DNA from: Effrenium voratum
Taxonomy: Eukaryota > Sar > Dinophyceae > Suessiales > Symbiodiniaceae
Reading direction: 5' to 3'
NCBI GenBank assembly: GCA_963377175.1
Contig: CAUJNA010002968.1
Location: 163,501-227,500, forward strand
Length of the DNA stretch: 64,000 bases
The position numbers and the translations under genes were made by a program. Each line of letters begins with the position of its first letter. Within the stretch, counting starts at the first letter, position 1. The notes below the pieces were generated by a model. That model was not told the origin of the DNA. It did not search any database and saw only the letters and a list, made by a program, of their open reading frames with translations. This document shows positions 23,301 through 34,860 of the stretch, piece by piece.

Positions 23301-24862
23301 ATGGCGATGGCTTGGGTTTCGCTCGGAGCGCTGGCGGTTGCCTGGGGCTACGACAACGGCAGCCCCTTCTCACGGCGGCCGCCGCTGGGTTGGTCCAGCT
23401 GGGTGGCGTTGGGCCCTGCCTGGCCGGGCCCGGAGGCACAACCCCCCATCTTCGACTTCTGCGACGAGACCAGCGTGAAACTGGCGATTGATGCCTTCCA
23501 TGAGGCACGGCATTGAGATCTCAATCGTGTGTGTTGTCGGGTATGAGCTGGAATTGTTCTGCCAGGTGGGCTTGTACGATGCCGGCTATCGGCACTTCCA
23601 CCTGGATGACTGCTGGGCAGACAGAGAGCGGAACGCCTCTGGCTACTTGCAGGCCGATAGGAGTCACTTTCCCAACGGCATGAAGGTCATTGTGGACTAC
23701 GCTCACGCCAAAAACTTGACTTTCGGTCTCTACACTTGCGCTGGCACCTACACTTGCGTGGGCAAACGCCCGGGGTCCAAGGACCACTTCGCCCAGGATG
23801 CCGCGGTCTTTGCGGAGTTGGAGGTGGATGTGGTGAAGATGGACTGGTGCTTCACCGATGGCATGGAGCCTGAGGCGACCTACACCGAGTTCTCGCGGCT
23901 TTTGAATGCGACTGGGCGGCACATCCACTTCAACATGTGCGAGTGGGGCAAGAAGGCTCCCTGGACCTGGGGCCCAAAGGTGGCTCAATCCTGGCGAGCC
24001 ACACCAGACCACACGCCCATTTGGGAGGACACCAAACAGATCATAGAGGAAAGGACTCGGATTCCGGTGTCCCAGGCTGGTGGCCCGTATGCCTGGAATG
24101 ACATGGACATGTTGGAGACCGGCAATTACAAACAGGCAGCACATGCCAATGGCAGAACTGGAAACATGACGAGCACCGAATACAAGACAGAGTTCAGCAT
24201 GTGGGCAATTCTTGCATCATCAATGATTGTTACAACGCCCATACTTAATTGCTCGGAGACGGATCAGATCGCGGGCAACTTTACGCCTGGCCGCTGCGTA
24301 CCCTCCCTGACTGCGCTGCAAAGCGAGATTTTATTGAATCGAGACGTCATTGCAGTGAATCAGGATGACACCCCCGCGGGGCGTTTGCTGAGGGACGGTG
24401 ATTGGAAGATTTATGGCAGGAACTTGACTGATGGCTCCGTGGCTGTTGCGTTCTACAACCCGTCAGACGTGGAAGCAAGGATAAGCCTCGACACTTGCTT
24501 GCCAGATTTTGGTTTCCGTTCTTGTTTGCCAGCTGCTATCCATGATGCTGCCGCAGAATTGTCCAATCCATTGTAAAAGAAAGACACACAAAGAATAGAA
24601 AGGATCACGGTTCGTTCGTGTTTCCCAAACTGCAGGATTTTCCAAAGTTCTCTCTAAAGGACTCCCTACAGGACTCCCAAAAAGGTTTTCGCCTTCCTAT
24701 GTTCTTTTCTCAATTGAGGACCTGGGCTTGTTGGGCTGGCCTGGCGCTGCCGCGGAGGTCCGGGATTTGTGGACCCAGCGACAGGTGCGGGTCACCGGGG
24801 TCTTCCCGGAGGAAGGCTTCGAAGTCGTGGATCCTCACGGCACTCTTCTGCCACGGGCTCAG
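23301..24862 (+). CDS. Secreted alpha-galactosidase, glycoside hydrolase family 27
   Basis: Removes terminal alpha-galactose from glycans. Start chosen at the ATG with GACCATGG context, giving a hydrophobic signal-like MAMAWVSLGALAVAWG before the family motif PPLGWSSW. Exon 1 is 23301-23504. A 61 nt GC-AG intron joins in phase 0 to 23566, giving FHE|VGLYDAGYRHFHLDDCW. Catalytic residues by family position: nucleophile D161 (VVKMDW) and acid/base D216 (SWRATPD), 55 apart. ICSE-like cysteines and many N-x-S/T sequons fit a secretory or lysosomal enzyme. The second exon's frame runs on to 24576, but the C-terminal beta domain (EVRDLWTQRQVRVTG, VDPHGTLLPRA) lies in another frame from ~24718. A second intron is therefore likely, from about 24494, best read with a GA donor at CTC|GAC and TTGAG|GACCTGG as acceptor. 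The true end past 24862 is uncertain, and the frame stays open to 24973. Confidence 0.87.
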
Positions 24863-26027
24863 ATTTGTTTCAAGGCTCTCCCCTTTTCAAGGCACTCAAA
24901 ACCCTTGTTGATAACTTCTGGGTGTTTCCCCAACCGACTTGGACTAATGTGGGTCCGTTTCTTTTCCCGTTGAAAACCATCCAACTCTTTGGGTTCCAAC
25001 CACGAGACCCACCTGGGCTCGTTGGATGATACTTTTTCGTCGTGAGACGGATCGGGGTGGCTTAGCCCTGCAGGTGTCGGATGCGCAAGCTGGAGGTGAA
25101 TGCGGTCGTCGTTTGAATTGGTCTTCGATCCTCTGAGCCTTAAATCACTTTGACATGAAAACTGTCCATAATATATTTGTTGGTTCCTAATGGTGGATTT
25201 CCTTTCCATTTGGCTTTCAACACCAATGGGGTGTCTTGGACAGTGAGCGCTTGGACAGTGAGCCCCTCGAGCTGAAGCCTCGCTCGTTGATCTCAGGATG
25301 GGCCTCGAGTCCGATATAAAGCCTCTGAGCCTCAAGCACGAGCTGCCAGCAAAAGACTGCGAGGTGTGACACTGGGAGAGCAGTGCAACCTGAAAGAGTA
25401 CAAGACGCTTCACAAACGGAAAGGACACGCATCAAAACTGTGAGAACAAGAGCCTGAGAATATCTGGCTGGAGAGACCGATCTTGGTCAGAAGGATTGAA
25501 CTTGTTGTGGGGTCCGCAACGCCCCCTTGTCTGTGTATGCGAGAATGCGCACACCTTCTCAATGACTTACTTACCAGAAGAATGGGCCCGTTTTTGACCC
25601 CCTCTCTCATTCAAAATTGGTGGGTCCCCACGACTGCCAAGTGTCACACAGAGGAATTGGCAGGTTGCTGCTCCAAACTTGAAGGTGCTTGACATGGGTG
25701 TTTTCCTGCAGGCACGCTTAAATTTTGTGTGGGCTTCCTGGAATCGACAAAGTTTGAGTCCTTTTCCGATTTTGGGACACACCCATTCTTGTGCGTGCCG
25801 TGATGGGCTCAATCTTTCCAGCACGAATGGCTTTGATTGGAGCTTGAGCCACGCTTCTATGCTTGGCAGATTCCTGTCTGCTTGTCTTCTACTCTGTCAG
25901 ACATTGACTGGCAGTGGATCCGGGATGTGGCGCAGCATATCTCAGATGCGTAGCCGAATTGCAAAGTAAACGGCATAGGCTTTCTATCTGAGAAGTCATT
26001 CCCTTGTAAGACTGAGTCTCCGGCATC
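24863..26027. other. Intergenic region, no confident gene
   Basis: May include the last codons or 3' UTR of the alpha-galactosidase gene (frame open to 24973). No repeats or domains noticed in the rest. Confidence 0.35.
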
Positions 26028-28330
26028 ATGCCGCCCAAAGGTGCCTTGAAACGGCCTTCCAGCGTAGATGGTGGCGCTGCAAAGAAGAAGGTGGACAAAG
26101 GCACTTCCAAGACAGAGGACGCCTCTGAAAAGACAACGGACGCAGCTGCAAAGCGCACAGTGGACGCTACGAAAACAGCAGATGTAAAGGAGAAGCCGAA
26201 AGCTGAAGGAGAGGACATCCGAGACGATGCATTCTCGAAGCTGCAAGAGACGTTGCTTGGACCTGTTGAGTTCAAGTGCCATTCCTGTTGTTTGTTTGTC
26301 TCCATTGGACCCTTCTTGTTGCCATTAATGCGTGTTTTTTCTTCTTCTTTTTCTCCATAGCACTTTGAGAAGCTGGCAGCTTAGAGTTGCCGTCATCAGA
26401 CCTGAAATAGGTATGTGGGGTGCCATGTGTCAACGCCAGGCATGTCCGGGCATTCATGCAGTGGAAACACAGACCAAGCATACCTTTGCTGAATGTGTTG
26501 CCGAGTATAGCCACAGAGCGTGGCAAAGTCACCGACCGGGCAAGTCATTTCACTGGACGCCCATGTTCTCAGAGTACTCCTGCTTCCAAGGCTTGGGAGC
26601 CTGAGGCCGGGCAGAGAGAGAGGGAACGGAGAGAACGAGGGAGAGCTGCTGAAGCTTCTTGAGTACATTCGGGCAGTGCATTGCGGCACCTGGCAGGTCA
26701 GGGTTGGATGGGAGCTATGCCTCATCGCTGGCAGCGCTGGAATCTGCAGCTAGGGACCTCATGAACAACTGGGATCTCTGGTGCCCTGGTAGATCGAGAG
26801 TTGCAAGGTTTCCCATCTCGTTCTTGATTTTCTGGATCAGAGATCAGCGGTTGGCATGACGAGGATTGCTGGGAACCGCTTTCGCATTTCCGAAGTGGAG
26901 GCTTACGTGCACAGCCCTGCCCATGCGGATCCATATGCACATGGAGATGAGGGGCTCCTTGATTGAGTCTATCTGAGTGCCGTCAATTGGCTATGAATCT
27001 CAAAGGGAAACCCTTTGAGCGGGTGCCCAATTAAGAATCATACCCAAATGTTGCAAGCTTGACGACTTTCTCGGCTACCAAGTCTTGCCTCGCAAGGCAG
27101 TCCACCTGCGGAGTGTGGTATTTCCACCGGAAAGGTGGGACATACAAAAACGGCACCTTCAAAGGGATGGACCTGGCCTGTGGGGACAAAGACCACGACG
27201 TCTTCGCAGGGCTGCTGCTGCGATCCATCGCAGACTCGGTGGACAAATTGGTGGAGGGGCCTTGCATGGTCGTTGACAAGATCTTGGAATTGAACGGCAC
27301 CTGAGCCAAAATCAACGAGTGGGGAAACATGAAACAGGTGATGCTACCTTTGAAGATTCCTACATGGTTTATTTGATACCAGCTTCGGTTAGGATTCACC
27401 CTGAGTGCACCTGGAGTTCGCTCAACGGCACTGGAAATTTGTGCCAGGGATCTTGTCTGACAGGGACAGGATGATTGCTGCTAGCAGTCAAAGTTGTGAG
27501 TAGCTCTCATTGAGTACTTAATCGTAACAACAGGCGCGTTTTGTTGTCAAAACTTTGCAATTTGGGCAGAGGTCTGAGCTGTCAGGCAAGAAGTCCATTG
27601 CGGAGTTTGCCGCCGGGCGGTCGGTTGCTCGGAGAAAGGACGACTGATTCGTGGCAGGCAAGAGCACAAGAACCCGTGGGATTCTTCGGACTCCCCCCAA
27701 ACTCACACAAGTGCAACGCGTGCAACGCGTGCAACGCGTGCAACGCGCTTGGCGGCGCGGCCATCGAGGCTGCGGAGCTGTCGGCGGTGGCCACAGAGGG
27801 CCTTCGCCTGACCCCGGCAGCGGTGCCCCGGACGCGGCCAGTGCACACGGCCGCGCGGGTAGGCCTCGTGCTCCGCAGCGAGGACGCCGGGCCCAAGACC
27901 CACATGAGCCTTGGAGCAAAGAGCAAAGGAGAACCAAGGAGAGCCAAGGCAATGGCTCCAGGCAGCAACTCACTTTCTTATTTGGGTTTGTGGTTAGCAT
28001 TACTTCATGTGATGTGTGTGTGTGATCTAAGGCAGGGCCGACCCGTTGAGCTGCGGCCTTGTGTGCGTTTCAGTCTTGAGCAGCTTTCTAGTATTTTCTA
28101 GCGACCTTGCTAAGATATCCTGCCGTTTCCCAAGGTTCTGCACGAGACCATACCGCTTCTCCACTGACGCGACACGCCTGTTGAAGTATCGGTGTGGCTT
28201 TGTGGCGGCAGCGCATTTGGCAGGCACGCTCATGGAGCAAGAGTTAATGACCAGAGATTCTGTGTTTCGTGAGGCACGCTTGCCGGAGAGACCTTCCGCC
28301 TATCTGCCTCCTTCCTTTCAAAGTATCTGA
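26028..28330 (+). CDS. 3-methyladenine DNA glycosylase-like protein with Lys-rich N-terminus, multi-exon
   Basis: Likely base-excision-repair-related, but the family name is from memory of similar eukaryotic proteins carrying that label. Exons: 26028-26264 (MPPKGALKRPSS, Lys/Ala/Thr-rich, possible nuclear localisation; KLQETLLGP); 26361-~26378 (HFEKLA) after a GT-AG intron; 26702-26780 (LDGSYASSLAALESAARDL); 26864-26953 (IAGNRFRISEVEAYVHSP, HADPYAHGDE), joined in phase 2; 27097-~27295 after a GC-AG intron (GVWYFHRKGGTYKNGTFKG, LLLRSIAD, VEGPCMVVDKIL); ~27571-27620 (SELSGKKSIAEFAAGRS); ~27708-27895 (AARVGLVLRSEDAG); 28135-28330 (FCTRPYRFSTDATRLLKY to TGA). The EVEAY, HADPYAH, WYFHRKGG and FKGMD motifs and the late ARVGL...RPYRF pair occur in the order I recall for the family. 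An exon linking 26378 to 26702 may be missing, and several ends are approximate. Confidence 0.68.
27710..27750. repeat. 9 bp tandem repeat TGCAACGCG, about four copies
   Basis: Lies at the start of a candidate exon of the glycosylase-like gene. If translated in that frame it encodes Cys-Asn-Ala repeats; if the acceptor is further 3' it is intronic. Confidence 0.85.
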
Positions 28331-29601
28331 CTCTTGGCTTCAATGGTCTCCTCAAAAGATTGTCCTGAATAGACAGTATATTCTGTGATCAATATGTGTG
28401 TCATGGTGAGGCAAGCCACAGATGAAGGAAAGGCCAAGGGCGATCCATCCAAGTGGCTGGACAAGAAGATATCCGCGCAGCCGCCTGGCGATCTGGCTTT
28501 CTTGCTGGTGACATTTAGCTAGTTTCCTGACAGAGAGACCCCTGCACGTGTTGGATTTTCTGTTCACTTCCCTTTGTACACTATCCCGAAGGTGGGCTTA
28601 CCCCGCAATAAAGAAAACGCCCCCTTGTGCTGGACATTGCCTTGAGCTGGAGCAAACGCATTCTGCCAAGGCCCGAGCTATGCGAATTCATCGGCGCATG
28701 TCACAAGACCTTGGCTTCGCTGCCTTGATGCGACTGGGGCGTTTTTGCGAGTCCTGTAACCTATGACTGACTGTTTAAGGCTTTGCCCTCCCCATGATTT
28801 GCGTCGGAAAATGCCGCTGTATTTGCTGGGAGAGCGCCGAGAGGCGTCACATCGACAGAAAATGCCTGTGAGGCAAACTCCACTGGGTCTTGTGGCAACG
28901 CACCAGGCGCGAGACAACTAAGGCTACTTCTGTGTGGTCGGTGTCCTGTTTGCTTCCTTTCAAGCATCCAAACAAGAATCCAAAGTTAGCACCCCCTCAA
29001 TTTGCCCTCAATGATGCTTCAGAAGATTCAAGGCTTTATACCAGCATCAATTTGTGCGCACAGTGGATGTGCGAAGAGACGACCCAAAATTATTCAGGCA
29101 CATCTTCCCAGTTACAAGCAAGGGTTGTGCTTTGCCTGTCAGCGAGGCCAATCCGCCCACAAAGCAAAAATATTTTGCCTTTTCACCTCCATTTTCCATT
29201 GGGAGCCCGCAGGCAGTTGCTACCGGCCGGAAGCGAGGCGTGTCTTCGAGTTCGCTGCGGACGGCAGACTTGCCATGGGAGTAGCTTTGGATTTTCCAGC
29301 TGCAAGCTGCAAAAGATCTCTATGTTTGCTCGTTTAGGGCTCGTCTAGGAGGAAGACCCAGCTCTTGTTGCATGGAGAAGAACAGACCCTGAACTCTCGG
29401 CTGCTTGTGAATAGCGCCTTGCAGCCGTGTTTGGCTCCACGAGGCCATCAACTTTGCGGCCTCCCGCCCTGAGCGAAATATCGAAGTAAAACATCGCAGG
29501 CGAAGAAGCTTACACACCTTGCCAGGTGGCACATCCGACATTGCTCCAGCACTAAGCCACCAGAAACAAAGCAAGTGAACTTGCACATCCGGCACATCGC
29601 C
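28331..29601. other. Intergenic region with weak exon-like frames
   Basis: Frames such as FVRTVDVRRDDPKLFRHIF (~29054) and ARRVFEFAADGRLAMGVALD (~29236) look protein-like but show no family I know and could not be chained. Confidence 0.3.
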
Positions 29602-30621
29602 ATGCAATCATGCTGCGCAGCTACCCGCTCGCTATCTTTGCTAGCAGTGCGTCGTGCCACTGCAAGCTTGGGAGCAGCTGATGCATTGCCCTTGCGGCTG
29701 CTTTGCAGGGACACTCTTGCAGCAGTTGGCGCTCTGAGAAAGGTGTCCTTCAGCTCCCGGGACCTTCTCATGGCTTCAGACCCTTTGAATGGCTTTGCCT
29801 TGAGTTCACCGCAAGAGGCGAGTCGTCAGGCAGAGCAGTCACCCGAGTTGCCGGAGCCGAAAGTGGCAGGAGTGCTTCTTCGCTGCTTGGTTCTGCTCGG
29901 ACGACTGACCGCAAAACTTATGGAAGCCCAAAGCCATGTCAGCTCGGAGCCCGTGCGACGTTTGCAGCAAGTTCACTCTGACATTGAGACTGGCCGTTTG
30001 GCCACCGTGCATGCCTTCTCCGAACAGGTCAGAGCCGCTACGGCAGAAGTCTTGGCTTTTGCAGAGGGCCAGTTGCCTGTACTATCCCGCATCGTGAGTG
30101 ACTTTGAGGCAGAGTTGATCCGTATCAACGTGGCAGAGGTTGAATATGCAAACTTCCGTGCCGGGCTTAGTTGAGCATCCGGCCCAATGTCTTCCTGTAG
30201 AGAGTAGGATAGGGCATTTCAGAATGGTACAGCACTGGAGCCTTGTTTTGCTGCTCTGTCAGGAGTGCTGGGTTTGCCCGGACGAGTTGTTTCCTTGGAA
30301 GCAGTCCTTGCTGTGGAGTATGGCAGCGGCGAAGCACCGACCCGACCTAATCGAAGGTGGATGTGGGCTGAATTGGCCTGCCTTGACACGCGTGGCATGG
30401 AGCTATGCTCGGTGACAAGGCTCCGCATGGACGTGTCTCAGCGCGGGCGGGTTCTGCAATTCCAGGGCCGCTTCTCTTGCGGAGTTGCCGCGAACTTCCT
30501 GGAAGCCTTGCACAACCAGCAGCTCAAAATCTGCCTGCGGGCAGACTGGCCAGTGATGGCGCGAGTATCTCTTCATCTCACCTCATGCGAAGTTTGCCTC
30601 TCTTGTCTGGCCCCAACATGA
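29602..30621 (+). CDS. Uncharacterised two-exon protein with possible organelle-targeting N-terminus
   Basis: First exon opens at ATG 29602. Its first ~35 residues are rich in Arg, Ser, Ala and Leu and lack acidic residues (MQSCCAATRSLSLLAVRR), as in mitochondrial presequences. An amphipathic helical stretch follows (SEPVRRLQQVHSDIETGRL, VRAATAEVLAFAEGQLPVL). The frame closes at 30172. A second protein-like frame starts after CTGTCAG at ~30263 (VLGLPGRVVSLEAVLAVEYG, GRFSCGVAANFLEALHNQQL). A join near FRAG is plausible, but the donor was not fixed and the phase is unresolved. The end at 30621 is the first stop and may sit in another intron. No domain recognised. Confidence 0.45.
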
Positions 30622-32180
30622 GCGACGGCGGGCTGTAGGGCCATGGTTTGTCAGACCACTTGTCTAGGACGGAGCTGACGCAGTTGCAAGGTGTGCTTGC
30701 AGCAGGAGGCCTTGGTTGATTTTCTGCTTGGACCAGTGCATGTATAGACCCTCCGCAAACGCTCCAAGATATGGGAGGCATTCCCGGCGGGAGCTAATTC
30801 AACTCGTGCACGCACTGGTACCTTGTTCATTTGGCTATGATTGTTTATTGGGGAACACCCTCAAACATGGGTGGCGGACACGTATCTTCATGTATATGAT
30901 ACTCACCGCCAAAGGGTGCCCCAGTGAAAAGTCATACCCATCCTGAACCTGCCGCCTACCCTGGTTGTGACGGCAAGATTCTGTGAACTGATCGAACATA
31001 TACACGGCCTATGCTCCGTCAATTTAAGTTCGAACATGCCCGCGGCCTACGTCCGCGTCGAATTTCTTTGCTTTCCGGGTTGTTCAAAAGGATCCTGAAT
31101 CCTTGTTCCAGGTAGTATGTTTATGTTGTAGTGGTGTCAAAGCGCAGGTTACAGATAAGGAACAGGGATCCCCTCATGTTGAACAACCCATAATTTTCCC
31201 TGCTTCAGGCGTGCCTGAGGTGCAGGCAGATTATTCGCCCCCAGCCCGGTGGCTCTTGTCGCCGATGACAAGCAGCCCTCAGCGACGTGAACATGCGCTC
31301 AATGGTGAGCGTAAAACACAGACTGTCTCGGTGTGCCAATGTGGGGCTGCGCAAAGGGAGACTCTTGAAAATGCTTGCTTTCCCTTTGGTTGCCCATTGG
31401 AAACCATCCATGAAGGGGGCGGCAGCTGAGACTCGCGGGTCAGTCCCAATGTGCGTATGGGGTTGTCTCAAAGTGACCCCCCCTCGTGAGATGGTTTGGA
31501 AAGAGAAAAGGCACCAAACAAAGCTAGGGCCAAATTTGAACACGACAATAAATGTGTAGGACATGTAGCAACACAGATCCTCCATGAAAATCCACAAAAG
31601 CTGCAAATATATTACTAAATATAGCCACTATATTGCTAAACATAGCCACTATATTTTAGACACCACGCAATAGCCACTATATTCGGCAATCTTTCTCAGC
31701 TGGTTTGTACATACAGTGTTCTTGGTTTGCTTCGTCTCACTTGCAAGTCTTGCCCAAGATGACCTCCCAAGGGTTCCAAAGTTTTGGGGTCACCTGGAAA
31801 TCAGCAAATACCGCGCTGTTAACCAAGTGACCCGCCAACATTTGAGCAATTTTCTGACTATTTTTGGGGCGTGTTTGGGGGGGGGAGGGGGGGATTTGGG
31901 GGCTCAACCAGGGTCTAAGTTGAAGCGGAAGCCCTTGACACCCTTGGTTGTCTTTGGGAGCACTCTCTGCAATATTGTGCTTATTTCTGGGCCTGCGGCC
32001 TCTAGCCGGCTACGCCTCTTTGAAGTTATACCATGTCATGTCATGTTTTTTGTATGAGAAACGTATCCTGTGCTATGATATGGCTGGTTAGGTTATGCAT
32101 GTTGCCCACCCCAACCCCAGATGAGCAGCGTTTTTTTCTCAGATGATGGATTTTAGCTTCGTGGGGAACTCCAAAAAGCT
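30622..32180. other. Intergenic region
   Basis: No confident gene. Contains three copies of ATAGCCACTATATT (31621-31684) and a G-rich run near 31880. Confidence 0.35.
31619..31684. repeat. Tandem ATAGCCACTATATT repeat, three copies
   Basis: Copies start near 31621, 31642 and 31671. The core TAGCCACTATAT is conserved while spacers vary. Confidence 0.8.
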
Positions 32181-32189
32181 CCGCGAAGG

Positions 32190-32810
32190 CACTTGTGCGA
32201 TACATTGTGTACCGCGAAGCCCCGCGAAGCCACTTCGCGTAGCCCGGTAACATTGACACAGGCGAAGCCACTTCGCGAAGCCACTTCGTCGTTTGAGCGT
32301 ACTGCGTGCTTTCATGGCAAGTGTGTTGTGCGCTTTCATGGCAGTAGTATTCCAAAGGTTGATGTTTAGAGTCAGCAGGCTACGACAAGATTACAGGAAG
32401 ATTACGGGAAGACGACCGGAAGAGCACTGTGCGTTTCAGACTCGGTTTTGCTAGAAACGATGGAACGTTTTCGCAAAGCCTCTGCGAAGCCCCCGCGAAG
32501 CCCCCGCGAAGCCTCCGCGAAGCCACCGCGGTCCAACTGCCATGCTCCGCCCCTTTGAGGCCCAGCCATGTCCCCTAGTCCTGAAGCTCAATGCCTCTCT
32601 TGCCGCCTTTCATCGAACCCTTTCGCATGGACTCAACTTGATTCAACAACATGGGGGCGCAAATGTGAGAGATGTTTGTGGAACAAACATCCGCGAAGCC
32701 CGGCGAAGCCACTCCGCGAAGCCACAGTCTTGCCGCGAAGCCTCGCGAAGCCAACCCTTCCACAAATTCTGGCCCCGCGAAGCCCCCCGCGTAGCCTCCC
32801 CAGCAGTGTA
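32190..32810. repeat. Dispersed/tandem CGCGAAGCC repeats
   Basis: Clusters of (C)CGCGAAGCC at 32210-32285, 32478-32530 and 32690-32795, often next to CACTTCGCG, so that short inverted pairs CTTCGCG/CGCGAAG form. Short frames here are repeat translations. Confidence 0.85.
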
Positions 32811-32904
32811 TAAGCCCTGAACCTCTAAAAAAAACAATGCTCAGATGATGCCGGGGATGCCAGCTTTCTGGGCCCTAGCCGGGACCCAAACCAGAAGGCT
32901 CACA

Positions 32905-33060
32905 TGGGGTCGCGCGCGCGCGCGCCAGAGGCCGCCGAAACAGCAGCCCAAAAAGAACAGCCCGCAAGCCAGCCCGGAAACGCAAAAGCCACAAAACACC
33001 GTACATAGCAGTTTGTGGCTGGGGTCGCGCGCGCGCGCGCCAAAAGGCCCGAAAACCAAC
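32905..33060. repeat. Duplicated GGGTCGCGCGCGCGCGCG block
   Basis: The (CG)n block preceded by GGGGT and followed by CCA(G/A)A occurs at 32907-32927 and 33020-33041, within GC-rich and A-rich alternating sequence. No gene seen. Confidence 0.8.
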
Positions 33061-33506
33061 GCGAAAAAAACAAGGACCGCGCAGCACGCGAGCCAGCCAC
33101 AGCAAAAGCAAAACGGACAGAACAACAGCGCACCGCTCAGCACAGCAGTTTTTGACGGTATTTACAGCGTTTTGTAGAGCGAGGGCCCAGCATCGCCGGC
33201 ATGCCCGGCAGCGCTTGGCGCCAAAATGCGCGAAAATGAGCCTCGCTTATATCCCTCCGATACCTTCGGAAGGAAGTGTGGATGATGCAGACCAAGCCCC
33301 GCTGAAGCATCACCCAGGCCCAACCCCAGACCCTGATGATGTCAGCCACATCGCCTAAACCCTGCATATACGCGATGTTTTGCGAGGGTTTCCCACAGGC
33401 AAGCAAAACCGCAAGCCCGAGCTGGTGATGCAGAGGTGCCGGATTTAGGCCGCGCATCACGACCAAGTGGCGAGGCCTTCTATAGCTAAAGCTAGCAGGC
33501 TAATTG
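33061..33506. other. Unassigned stretch between repeats
   Basis: No confident gene. A frame at 33152-33358 lacks recognisable features. Confidence 0.3.
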
Positions 33507-34860
33507 CTGTCATGATTTTCGCAACCGCGCGGCCTGGAACCCATACAAAACCAGCAAAAACACTCGGTTTTTCTACTGGTTCGCCAAAAACGCTGCCAGA
33601 AATCGGGTTCGGCCGGGGAGAGGTGAGCCCTGCCTGCTAAGCAGGTTTCCACATTTTCCACGTTTGCGCCCGGCCTTGAATGCATACAAAACTCTCGAAA
33701 ACACAGTGTTTTTTCTGCGGTTCACCGAAAAGCCTACCAAAAATCGAGTTCGGCTGGGACCGTTGAAGCCTGTCTGCTAAGCAGGTTTCCATATTTTCCA
33801 CGTTTGCGCCCGCCAAAAACCTTCAAAAACACTGTGTTTTTGCACGTTCTCGGCAAAATTGGCCCGACTCAGTGGACAACATCCCCAGCATCCCCCGCAT
33901 CACCGGCCTTATCCGCATCAATGTCCGCCATGGATGCGGACGATGCAGGTGATATGCTCAACAAGTCGTCAAAAATCGCTTGAACAAATTCACAAATCTT
34001 TCGCCCCTTAGCAGTGAATGCAGCCTCCGTTCGACACGGAGTGAACTTGGAGTGAACCTAGAGTGGGGCTAGAGTGAACCTAGAGTGAACCTAGAGTGAA
34101 CCTAGAGTGGGTCGGCGGCGGGGGCGCGAGCCTTATAACCTTAAGTTAGAGGGAACCGAAGGCCTCCGGGGAAACCACGGGCTTGGGGCGCCCGGATTTA
34201 AGGGCTTACGCCTGACAGCCGGGCGCCCCGAAAAGCGTCAGTGTTCCACGTGCTGTCATGATTTTCGCAACCGCGCGGCCTGGAACCCATACAAAACCAG
34301 CAAAAACACTCGGTTTTTCTACTGGTTCGCCAACAGCGCTGCCAGAAATCGGGTTCGGCCGGGGAGAGGTGAGCCCTGCCTGCTAAGCAGGTTTCCAGAT
34401 TTTCCACGTTTGCGCCCGGCCTTGAATGCATACAAAACTCTCGAAAACACAGTGTTTTTTCTGCGGTTCACCGAAAAGCCTACCAAAAATCGAGTTCGGC
34501 CGCCGCCAAAAACCTTCAAAAACACTGTGTTTTTGCACGTTCTCGGCAAAATTGGCCCGACTCAGGGGACAACATCCCCAGCATCCCCCGCATCACCGGC
34601 CTTATCCGCATCAATGTCCGCCATGGATGCGGACGATGCAGGTGATATGCTCAACAAGTCGTCAAAAATCGCCTGAACAAATTCACAAATCCTTCGCCCC
34701 TTAGCAGTGAATGCAGCCTCCGTTCGACACGGAGTGAACGTGGAGTGAACCTAGAGTGGGGCTAGAGTGAACCTAGAGTGAACCTAGAGTGAACCTAGAG
34801 TGGGTCGGCGGCAGGGGGCGCGAGCCTTATAACCTTCGGTTAGAGGGAACCGAAGGCCTC
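33507..34860. repeat. Direct duplication of a ~0.6 kb composite repeat
   Basis: 33507-34135 recurs at 34253-34830, beginning GCTGTCATGATTTTCGCAAC. The second copy lacks about 60 bp containing one CTGCTAAGCAGGTTTCCA unit, as expected from unequal exchange between internal ~145 bp subrepeats. Both copies end in several 12 bp GAACCTAGAGTG units followed by GTCGGCGGC and an ...GCGAGCCTTATAACCTT block. Confidence 0.9.
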
